NCBI RefSeq assembly: GCF_037975245.1
Contig: NC_092577.1
Location: 20,830,898 to 20,894,897 of the forward strand
From: Apostichopus japonicus
Lineage: Eukaryota > Echinodermata > Holothuroidea > Aspidochirotida > Stichopodidae
Length of the DNA: 64,000 bases
Direction of reading: 5' to 3'
Part shown: piece after piece, positions 1 through 7,963 of the stretch
How the letters are laid out: every line of letters starts with the position of its first letter
Position numbering within the stretch: the stretch's first letter is position 1
Position numbers and translations under genes: made by a program
The notes under the pieces: generated by a model
Seen by the model: only the letters and a program-made list of their open reading frames with translations
Databases searched by the model: none
Told to the model about the DNA's origin: nothing

Positions 1-119
1 AGCGATATTGGCTTAAGCGCACCCCCTTCCCCCCGTTCAATGTTGTAGCCAAAAGCGCTCAGAAACTGCAACATTGATACGGGGAGTGGGGTGTCCCATC
101 TATTTTTCTCGAAGATTGT
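1..119. repeat. Fold-back repeat, left copy (cut by window edge)
   Basis: This stretch matches positions 5164-5282 almost base for base and in the same orientation. It contains an internal inverted repeat: the C-rich arm at about 20-48 is complementary to the G-rich arm at about 78-102, around a loop holding AAAAGCGCTCAG. The outer arm seen in the second copy (5122-5149) would lie before base 1, so this copy is incomplete. It may be a fold-back MITE, or a terminal hairpin of the Rep element that follows. Confidence 0.8.
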
Positions 120-734
120 CTGAAAGCCTGTGTATAAGTATAGGACCATAAGGATTTACTACTGGGCATTAGACATTGTAGGAATAGTACATTGTATATA
201 TAGTATATATATATATAATTTCGATCAGTATTAGTTAACAGCCCAGATGATTGTAGGCGCATGTGCATATGCGCATGTGCATAGCATACGTTGGAGGGCG
301 CACTCGACTCGATAAACTCGGATTGTACATATATAGAGAAACAGTACGGTACGTATATCTACGTAGATCAACACCGCGTGACTGCGTGAGAGAACATCTG
401 ACAGTCGCAATACCCAGCCAGGGAAAGGGTTCATAGAATGATTTTATAAGCTTGCATCATCAGCCGTTTCATCACAACAGGAAGATCTTACACCTTCAAA
501 CCTATAATCCAGCCACTGACAGTATAACACGTCAGTAAAAACCCAAATTTGGTAAATGAGATTCAGGGCCAATTGTTAGCTACTAGACAGATGAACACGT
601 CATGTGTAAATGCAACCAGACACATAAAGATCACCAGATGATATCAGCAAGTCTTATATACACACATATATATGTATATAGAATTCATAACATAGGACCG
701 GGAGATTTCAGTATTGCAGGTATTATCCAACATC
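120..734. promoter_or_regulatory. Upstream region of the Rep-like gene
   Basis: No coding region is supported here. The stretch is AT-rich with TATA-type runs at about 194-220 and 655-682. The second run lies 50-80 bases before the ATG at 735 and could serve as a core promoter, but alternating TA tracts are common in this window. A possible splice acceptor (TTGCAG) ends at about 720, so an upstream non-coding exon cannot be excluded. Confidence 0.3.
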
Positions 735-2368
735 ATGGCTGATACATTAGGAGTACGTCAAGTTCGGATGGTATATTTGATAACATATAGCCAAGCCGAT
801 GAAACTCTATGCGCTTCGCGTGAAAATTTCGCAGAACAAGTACGAAGTTCGTTCGAGTCGGTAGGGGCACATATCATCCAATGGGTATGTTGTCAACAAA
901 CCCATCAAGATGGCGGCAAACACTATCACATAGCGGTAAAGCTTGATCGGCCACGTCGATGGTTAAGAGTTAAGAGTCTGTTAGAAAACCAGCATGGAAT
1001 TGTGGTGCATTTCTCTTCAACCCATGCTAATTACTACACGGCATGGCAGTACGTTGTTAAAGAGGACGCTGGCGTCCTGCAAAGCCCAGGTCACCCGGAC
1101 CTGGGGGCCAGCCCACCAGCTACAACATCGGCCAGTACCTCTAGGGTCCTCCAGGCATCGGGGGAACGATCAGCACGTGCGCCACTAAAAAAGCGCAAAC
1201 GGCTTAGCGCGTTCGATGTGTCCCAGATGGTGGTTCAGCGGAACATAAAGACCCGGACAGAACTGCTGGCTTTGGCCGAAATGCAGAAACGAGAGGGGAA
1301 AACCGACTTGGCTGAATTTGTGGTGAATCGGGGACAAAAGTGTGTCGCGGAAGCGATCGAGGTACGCAAATCCATTTTCCAATAATTCATAAATACATTG
1401 TCCCAACATTTTGAATATACGGTATAAATCATTCACCATGCCATGGTCTGGTGGTGGGGGGTCGTGCGTGATGAAGTTGTGGGTAAGGATCGTGGTAGAG
1501 TAGCGTTGGGAGGGGTAGGTGTGGGAGGGGAATGAGTTGAGGGAGGGGTGGGAGAGGGAAACGGGTGGGTATAGGAAGGGGAGGGGAGGGGGGAGGGGGA
1601 GGGCACGCAACTATTGCGTGCCTATTGAATATTAGGTTCGACCTAATTCCTCGAATTCACTATATTTGTCACTATATAAAGGTCTTTTTTCGATAGGTCG
1701 CGTGGGAACTACACGACGCCGAGAGTAAGCTGGAGCGAGGAAAGAAATCTCGTCCGGAAATCTTGGACTCCTTTAAAGGTCAACCCTGTGTACCTGGCTG
1801 CAACGGGCTATGGTCCACAATCGCGGAAGACATTCTGCGCCGGAATGATATTCCCGCCGGTACATTTAAACGAGCTGTTGTCGACGTCCTCGAGAAGGGC
1901 CGGGGTAAATACCGGAACATTTTTATAACTGGTCCCGCGAATTGCGGCAAAACGTTTATTCTGGCTCCTCTCACCCAAATCTTCAAAGTCTTTTCCAATC
2001 CCGCTTCAACGAGCTTCGCATGGATTGGTGCTGAGAAAGCTGAAGTCATTTTCCTAAATGACTTCAGATGGAGTCCGCAGATCATGCCGTGGCATGACCT
2101 CCTGCTTCTATTAGAAGGTCAAATGGTACATCTACCCGCTCCAAAAACACACTTCTCGCAAGATTTTGTCCTTAGTGGTTCAACACCAGTGTTCGCAACT
2201 GGCAAGAATCCACTGATATACATAAAAAGGGGCCAAATTGAAGAAAGAGAAACGGAGATGATGACGGTTCGATGGCGATATTTTACCTTCCGCTCGCAAA
2301 TCCAAGCCAACGAACAGGTTGATGTCCCCCCATGTGGACCATGTTTTGCCAAGTTTATTCTAACTTAA
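735..2368 (+). CDS. Spliced HUH-Rep / SF3-helicase replication initiator-like gene
   Basis: I read two exons, 735-1361 and 1697-2368. The donor GAG|GTACGC and the acceptor TTTTTTCGATAG agree in phase (0/0), giving about 432 residues. Exon 1 has the HUH endonuclease signature: YLITYSQA near residue 15, the metal-binding HYHIAVKL near 65, and a tyrosine motif YVVKED near 108. A basic KKRKR stretch follows. Exon 2 has a superfamily 3 helicase: Walker A GPANCGKT, Walker B-like VIFLNDF, then VFATGKN. Rep proteins of this layout nick an origin and unwind DNA in CRESS and parvovirus replication. Related copies are, as I recall, abundant in marine invertebrate genomes. I see no stop or frameshift in either exon, so the copy may be young or under selection. 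Whether it is a transposon protein, an endogenous viral gene or a host gene cannot be decided here. Confidence 0.75.
1499..1604 (+). repeat. G-rich minisatellite inside the Rep-like intron
   Basis: The stretch is composed of GGGAGGGG, GGGTGGG and GAGGGAGG-type blocks with many runs of three to six G. It begins with AGTAGCGTTGGGAGGGG, and the same lead sequence opens a second tract at 2415. The plus (sense) strand is G-rich, so the intron RNA as well as the DNA could form G-quadruplexes. It lies wholly in the inferred intron 1362-1696. Confidence 0.85.
1602..1622. other. Perfect 9-bp hairpin in the Rep-like intron
   Basis: GGCACGCAA (1602-1610) and TTGCGTGCC (1614-1622) are exact reverse complements around a 3-base CTA spacer, directly after the G-rich tract. 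The right arm belongs to a motif (GCGTGCCTATTGAATAT) that recurs at about 2834, 2927 and 4956 without the left arm. Rep-type endonucleases recognise stem-loops, so this is a possible origin or junction, but nothing here proves it. Confidence 0.6.
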
Positions 2369-2605
2369 TCCAACCCTCCATATTTGGTTACACTATTATT
2401 CAAACTACGTCGTCGAGTAGCGTTGGGAGGGGTGTGGTAGTGACAGGGAGTGGGAGGTGTGGGAGGGGAATGAGTTGAGGGAGGGGTGGGAGAGGGAAAG
2501 GGGTGGGGATAGGAAGGGGAGGGGGAGAGGGGAATGGAGGGGAGGGGAGGGGAAAGGAGGGGGAACGGAGGGGAGGGAAGGGGAGGGGGTTCCACCGTCA
2601 CTACA
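2369..2605 (+). repeat. G-rich minisatellite downstream of the Rep-like gene
   Basis: From about 2415 to 2590 the plus strand repeats GGGAGGGG-type blocks. The stretch from about 2455 to 2525 is a near copy of 1525-1590, including the interruptions (GAATGAGTTGAGGG and GTGGGAGAGGG). The helicase exon is therefore bracketed by direct copies of the same tract. No polyadenylation signal is obvious before it; AATAAA occurs only at about 2760. Confidence 0.85.
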
Positions 2606-2928
2606 CTGAGAGTTTATAAAGAAAAACTCGAGAATTTATGTTAAAATCATGCTATCATTTATTACTAATTTCCTCTCACACGGAATTAAGGGTAATATGT
2701 ATATATATTAGGACATATAATGTGATACATCAGTAAGAAACCAGTATAAGATACATACGAAATAAAGGAAAGAACGAATCGAAAATATTATGTTTTTTCT
2801 GGTGAAATTATTCGCTTTATTCGCTGAAAGATGCGTGCCTATTGAATATCAGGTTCGACCTAATTCCTCGAATTAATCAGCAATTGCGACTTATAATAAT
2901 TTTACGAGGAAATATTAACAACTATTGC
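2606..2928. repeat. 323-bp direct repeat, copy A
   Basis: It runs from CTGAGAGTTTATAAAG to AACAACTATTGC and matches 4729-5052 in the same orientation with scattered substitutions and small indels. It contains the motif GCGTGCCTATTGAATAT followed by AGGTTCGACCTAATTCC, also found in the Rep intron at 1616-1657. The two copies bracket the Tc1-like remnant. No ORF of note. Confidence 0.9.
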
Positions 2929-3372
2929 GTGCCTATTGAATATTAGGTTCGACTGATATCGACTGACATCCTAGTGAAAGACCGCCACGATACACACTTG
3001 ACCCGAGCACGGTATACCATTGACCTACACAGTATTTCAATGTGGATGGATGGTCAACCGTTGAAATAGTCTAAATGCATCAAGTTAACCAAAGCCTTTT
3101 ATCGTCCAAAAATGGTTAACCGTTCGTATATCGGCGATTATGTATATGTTTGTCCAATTTTCACGAACGTGATGATTTAAAGAAACTTGAACTGTAACTG
3201 AGTGTGCTCCAAACTCGGAATATTGGTATTCTGGAGCTGAAATTTGGGAAAAACATGGGGTCCATCGTTGGTAAATCGTACAATGTTCACCATCAGTTCG
3301 GGAGATTACCGCCCTCATGTGGCAGATCATAATATAAAAGCATAGCATGGATAGCGCATTACAGCCAAAATA

Positions 3373-4323
3373 CTAATATTTCAGTCTCTCTCCTTTTCTT
3401 CGAATAATTTCATCAATTCGTTTACCCATTGAAGCGATTGTTTTGTCAATGATAGCACGCGGCATCTGGAGGAGAGTTGTAACAACTCGACTTCTGAAAG
3501 CTCGAAATGTCTCAAATTCAATATTGTTCTCGATGGCATCGTACTTCAGTTTATCCCCCAAAAGTTTGAAGATATTTTCTATTGGATTTAAGTCGGGGCT
3601 CCTAGGAGGGATCTTACAAATGGTTGCATCCATGCGACTTAGTGTTTTGATAGCTTTCTTTGAGTTCTGAAAAGGGTCGCCATCTTGAAGAAAAATCCGT
3701 GGAGTGTTATGGGAGTGTTTGGCCGTGCAACCGAATGATAATCCCTCACTTTTCTTACGCCAAACACGCCCACTTAAAGTGTTTGCGTGCTGTCGTGGGT
3801 GGCTCTTATAATTAAATGCGGTGGCATCAAAATAAAAAGATATATCTTTAGTCCAGAATGCCTCACCTCGAGACCGTTTAATTCCTCTGGCGAATTTCCA
3901 GCGTTCATGCAGGTCCTTGGGAAATAGGAGACCCTTCTTTCTGGCTTGATAGTACTTATAACCACTCTTGTTGAGAAATCGAGATATTGTTCTCTCCGAC
4001 ACTGTATGTAACTCACATTTTGTCCTGAGAGTTCTCACAGAAAACTGTCCCTCACTCCTTGTTTTTCTAAGTTCCTTCAAAATAGCACGCTTTCGACGAA
4101 CGCTCACTTACTTGGGTGGCCGCCCCCTCTTTCGAACCGGTCCCTCTCCATGAGTACTTGGTAGAGCCTCGCCCCACAATAAACGTTTACTGCAAATCCT
4201 TGATACCGAACTCTTCGAAATTCCTGTTAACTTGGCAACTTGACGAACTGAAAGGTTTTCTCTTTCGCGCAATAGGCGCGCATATGCCTTACTCTCCGGT
4301 GAAATGAGAGAATAAGAAGCCAT
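3373..4323 (-). pseudogene. Tc1/mariner-type transposase, inactivated
   Basis: One frame reads through from 4323 to 3373 with a single in-frame TAA at 4108-4110. The first 71 residues form a helix-turn-helix (LSVRQVAKLTGISKSSVSRI) ending in a basic RKRGRPPK linker. After the stop come the second DNA-binding half, a first catalytic Asp in ISFYFDATAF, a second in LQDGDP and the last acidic residue in SPDLNPIENIF. The distance between the first two Asp residues is much shorter than usual for the family; the expected middle of the DDE fold is missing after GLSFGCTAKH. The element is thus disabled twice, by a nonsense codon and by an internal deletion. I could not define convincing terminal inverted repeats. 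Confidence 0.85.
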
Positions 4324-4728
4324 TTTTGAAATTGTGTCGTTGTTGTAGATGTTTCGTGTGTAGCAATGGGGCTATATGTCTATAAACTAACACTTTGGAG
4401 AATTATTACACCACTAACCGATGTATTAAAGGCTTACATGCATCATACAATGGGCGGCTTTCCGTTGTTTAGAAGCTAAACAATAGTATTGACACCTCAA
4501 TTTAGAAATCCGTCATTGTACATCCACAAGTTGCTTCCTGCCCAGGGTTGCCCTGGCAACCTATATATGCAACTAAACTTTCTGACATAATTTTCTGGGG
4601 CTATTGTATTGCAGCACATTGAAATTGTGAAACCCTACTTGCCTAAAGCGCCCCCCCAACCCACCCAGCCCACACCCAACAGTAACTTTTACACCGGACA
4701 CTAATTAACATTATTCTTCTTTCTTATC
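4324..4728. other. Non-coding flank of the Tc1-like remnant
   Basis: I see no gene. The stretch includes a C-rich run (about 4650-4680) and CACATTGAAATTGTG at about 4615. The latter resembles ATTTCAATGTG at about 3035 on the other side and might be a decayed terminal repeat, but the match is too short to claim. Confidence 0.4.
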
Positions 4729-5052
4729 CTGAGAGTTTATAAAGAAAAACTCAAGAATTTATGTTAAAATCATGCTATCATCTATTTACTATTTTCCTCT
4801 CACACGGAATTAAGTGTAATATGTATATATATTAGGACATATAATGTGAAACATCAGTAAGAAACCAGTATAAGATACATACGAAATAAATGAAAGAAAC
4901 GGATCGAAAATATTATGTTTTTCTTGTGAAATTATTCGCTTTATTCGCTGAAAGATGCGTGCCTATTGAATATGAGGTTCGACCTAATTCCTCGAATTAA
5001 TCAGCAATTGCAACTTATAAGAATTTTACGAGGGAATATTAACAACTATTGC
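4729..5052. repeat. 323-bp direct repeat, copy B
   Basis: Same orientation and nearly the same sequence as 2606-2928. Together the two copies frame a 1.8 kb block containing the Tc1-like remnant. Such an arrangement can arise from LTR-like termini, a local duplication, or recombination between dispersed copies of one repeat. Confidence 0.9.
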
Positions 5053-5121
5053 TATCGCGCAACGCTTGGGGCAGCTTAGACCTCGATATATACCCCAATG
5101 AACCGTTGTACAGCCATTCAG

Positions 5122-5282
5122 ACAATCTTCGACAAAAATGATGGGACAGTATGAGCAACAACGAGCGATATTGGCTTAAGCGCACCCCCTTCCCCCCGTT
5201 CAATGTTGTAGCCAAAAGCGCTCAGAAACTGCAACATTGATACGGGGAGTGGGGTGTCCCATCTATTTTTGTCGAAGATTGT
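5122..5282. repeat. Fold-back repeat, complete copy
   Basis: The outer arm 5122-5149 (ACAATCTTCGACAAAAATGA...) is the reverse complement of 5255-5282, with one extra base in the right arm. A second, C-rich arm (about 5182-5211) pairs with the G-rich arm (about 5240-5263) around a loop. An unpaired stretch of about 35 bases sits between the two left-arm blocks. The unit could fold into one long hairpin with a bulge. Positions 5164-5282 repeat the window's first 119 bases. It is either a MITE or a terminal hairpin of the Rep-bearing unit. Confidence 0.85.
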
Positions 5283-6229
5283 AGGTACACCGGATAAAAT
5301 CACACAAGGGTAAAACTACTTAGTACTAATCAGAGCCGACCAAGGCAGTACTTTTTTTTATTATAAGCTTATTTAATTTTCAAGTACTATTATATTTACT
5401 GGGCATGAAGGTATTGCCAGTGCTGACAACCACCAGTGGCAGAAGTCAGTAGTATACGTAAACAATGTCTTGAAATCTAACATCATAATTCATAAACACA
5501 CGGTCCCGTAACATGAATACACTGCACTATACTTAAAACTATTACCCTACGCTACACACTATGGTAACGTCCATATGCAATTAACCACAATAGGATACGT
5601 TGATGCCGGTGAAGAAGAGCAACCTTAAAAGTGTCACTTTAATTCAACCCAGAATGCTGGAAGAACTCCGAATTTAGCCTTAAATCATTGTGTAACTTGT
5701 TTTATACCATCGACCGGACGATGGAGGTGAAAACAGAACATGTGCAATTGGAAAAATTGAAAAGGTTTTTGCTTACGTTTGGTTTTTATTTTTCAAGCCG
5801 AGGCAAAGAAATTTCCAAATTCATCCACACTGTGAGTCCGACATCGTCGCAAACAGATATTTAATGAATATTCAACTTCAAATTGGCTTGAAGCAATTCG
5901 ATTGCTGCTTTATGAATATGTATTCAAACGGATTTTCATACGATATCCAAGCTGCAGTGTACTAAAATATAGTAATGGGCTAAGCTTTCAAAAAAGGAAT
6001 GGAACAACTGTGTTTCAGCCCGATTTGGACATAAATCGGTGAAAAAGTCATAGAATGAGATCAAATTCTCAAATAAAAAATGGTAACTTTTGTTGGCCTA
6101 TATGATAAATGCTTGCTGTGGAAATTCAAGAGAAAAAGAAGTTTGTATGAAGACGCTGAAACATTTTTAAGAGAGGAGAGAGTCCCACTTACTGTTACAA
6201 TATCTCTATACATGTAATGTATTCTGTTC
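5283..6229. other. No gene seen
   Basis: AT-rich sequence without a supportable ORF, splice-bounded exon or clear repeat. Confidence 0.5.
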
Positions 6230-6748
6230 TTCAGTGCTCACCATGCCTAAAATTGGCCAAAACTGTGTTTTTTAGCTTTTAAAACCGGCAGTCCATCAAT
6301 GTTTATTGACAACGTAATTATGTCGTCACTGCTGACGGCTACTAGAGTACAACCAAGGGCTGTTAAAATGCCTGTGGCAATCCCAGTACGAAAGTAACTG
6401 CCTCCCGATACAAGTTTTGTCTTTATCTTTGTCTGTGTTCCCAGCAAAGTTCTAGGGTCCTTTGGAAGATTTGGATGATGTTCACCCAAGAGTTGGGATA
6501 GGTGGAACGTTGAACTGAGAGGCCCACTGAATTAGCTGTGATTTCAGGTCCTGATCTTCTAATTCATTTGGTTCACTGTCTTCTGAATTGAGTGGTTCCG
6601 CAAATTCACTGTCATTCCTACTTTCAAGATCCAGTTCCAGCATTTCATTCACTTCAGAATAGCTCCCTTCTTCTTCGAGTTCATCTCTACATGCATCATG
6701 ATCACTTACTGTGGCAGGATTTGCATGAGCACAAACATCTTCCAACAT
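6230..6748 (-). pseudogene. Transposase-domain protein fragment, frameshifted
   Basis: Two overlapping frames (6748-6482, then 6489-6247) make one protein segment, followed by another shift near 6255 after which FWPILGM reads on. The first part is acidic and ends LIQWASQFNVP. The second has DPRTLLGT, GGSYFRTGI and the motif LSINIDGLPVLK. This order (WA..F..P, DPRTLL, GGxYFxxGI, INIDGLPL.KS, LWPILG) is typical of a very common invertebrate family usually named transposase domain-containing protein, which I believe is related to En/Spm-type transposases. Everything after the WPILG block is absent, so this is a 5' fragment with at least two frameshifts. Confidence 0.7.
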
Positions 6749-6765
6749 TTTTATGCCGTCAGTGA

Positions 6766-7007
6766 CATTTGTAGTGAATATATCATAGTTGATACTTTTT
6801 AAGGAAAAGTCGCCCAGGAAAGAACCTGGGCACGAAAACCAAACTACTGAACGACTGATCCGCTTCTAACCTCAGTCCCTTTGCATCGGGACTGTGACTG
6901 TGTGATCATCGTCAGGTGTGTATCGCCATTCCCTAAAAGAACAGATACTACACATGATCTTAGCCAAAAGGCCGAGAAGCATTTGTAGTCAATATATCAT
7001 AGTTGAT
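6766..7007. repeat. Target-site duplication flanking the U2 retroposon
   Basis: About 28-29 bases (CATTTGTAGT, then G or C, then AATATATCATAGTTGATA) occur at 6766-6794 and again at 6980-7007, immediately outside the U2-headed insert. The single mismatch suggests a fairly recent insertion. The duplicated target lies next to the 5' end of the neighbouring transposase-domain pseudogene. Confidence 0.85.
6795..6980 (-). ncRNA. U2 snRNA-headed retroposon (SINE-like)
   Basis: Read on the minus strand from 6980, the sequence opens with GCTTCTCGGCCTTTTGGCTA and AGATCATGTGTAGTATCTGT. This is the 5' end of U2 snRNA, including the branch-site-pairing GTAGTA and the GTATC...GATAC arms of stem II. After about 50 bases it departs from U2 and carries its own stem-loops (AGTCCC...GGGACT and GCCCAGG...CCTGGGC). 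No normal U2 3' half is present. It is flanked by a long direct repeat (6766-6794 and 6980-7007, one mismatch), a target-site duplication expected of LINE-mediated retroposition. I therefore call it a U2-derived SINE or chimeric retropseudogene, not a working U2 gene. Confidence 0.8.
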
Positions 7008-7009
7008 AT

Positions 7010-7566
7010 GATCAGTTTATTTCTCCACTTCAGCGTGTACTTTTCTACGACTGGTACGTACTGATTGTGAATTGTGAGCCATTTTAAACACTGTAAAGAA
7101 AAATACTTTTGGGGGGTTTGGTAGCTAGGTCTAATGGTTACACAGTGTATTTGTTCCTTACCAGTGGTATTTATCTATCAGTAATGCCAACTTGGATTGA
7201 TCTCTTAGGTCAAAAGGTAATTCAACAGTAATTCGACCATGGCGAGGTCAACGATAGACCGTCAGTTAAAGGTGACTTATTTATATTTCCCCGATTTATT
7301 TGAGAAGAAAAGGTTCCTAATATATATGTATTACATCAATTGCATTGAAGTCTCTAGAAGGATTGATATTTTTCATTTTTTAAAACGTTAGATGTATTTA
7401 TGATTACTATTTTATGTTGAAAATTAATGTTACTAGACTTTCAAACGTTGTCTTGTATTGGGCAAAGTAATTGTTTTTATGACCTGATCTGACCTGATCT
7501 GAAATAGGTACTACACGTAAACAAGCAATAAACCTATTCCTTGTATTTCTCTCTCAACCCCACTGC
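7010..7566. other. No gene seen
   Basis: No ORF or exon supported. A short tandem GACCTGATCT doublet occurs at about 7480-7500. Confidence 0.5.
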
Positions 7567-7568
7567 TA

Positions 7569-7745
7569 CACTGCAAAAACAAATTGGTTAATTTCATAAC
7601 CAATTCCATTGTTTGGAATGTAATTGGTCAAGCCAACCATTATATTGTTTACTTGTAACCAACGTACACCAATTTAGTAGGTAGTCCTGAACATTAGCAA
7701 TAGGTTAACTACACCAACAATAATTGGTTCTAAGTACGTCATTAT
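7569..7745. repeat. Left TIR and AACCAATT subterminal repeats of element 1
   Basis: TIR CACTGCAAAAACAAATTGG is followed by repeated AACCAAT and ATTGGTT motifs at intervals of about 15-40 bases. Such arrays are commonly transposase-binding sites in hAT- and CACTA-like transposons. The same motif crowds the opposite end. Confidence 0.8.
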
Positions 7746-7963
7746 ATGAGTCATATCCGTGACTTTGTTCTCTGCATGCTTTGGCTCGCCACGCGCGGGA
7801 AACCGCTCTCCGTTTAATTGTGTGCGTCCACCACTAGCACTGCACTGCAATTTATTGTTTTAACCACCCAGTTACGTACGTACACAACACTGATGAGTGC
7901 ACTCCAGGCACAACGGCAAGGTGTACCAGGTAAACTAAGCTAATTCCGCTCATTTTAATCGAC

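Noticed and set aside
1185-1610. A 141-residue minus-strand ORF, proline-rich
   Set aside because: It is the complement of the G-rich intron tract and of Rep exon 1; no independent support.
2365-2601. Proline/serine-rich minus-strand ORF
   Set aside because: Translation of the complement of the G-rich minisatellite; no gene evidence.
3000-4640. Terminal inverted repeats of the Tc1-like element (ATTTCAATGTG / CACATTGAAAT)
   Set aside because: Only about 11 matching bases and no TA at the proposed ends; could be chance in AT-rich sequence.
6795-6980. A functional U2 snRNA gene
   Set aside because: Only the first ~50 bases match U2; the 3' half, including the usual Sm-site region and stems III-IV, is not there, and the target duplication marks a retroposon.
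7110-7180. A tRNA-like stretch (TAGCTAGGTCTAATGGTTAC)
   Set aside because: Resembles a D-arm only; no anticodon arm, T-arm or acceptor pairing could be found.
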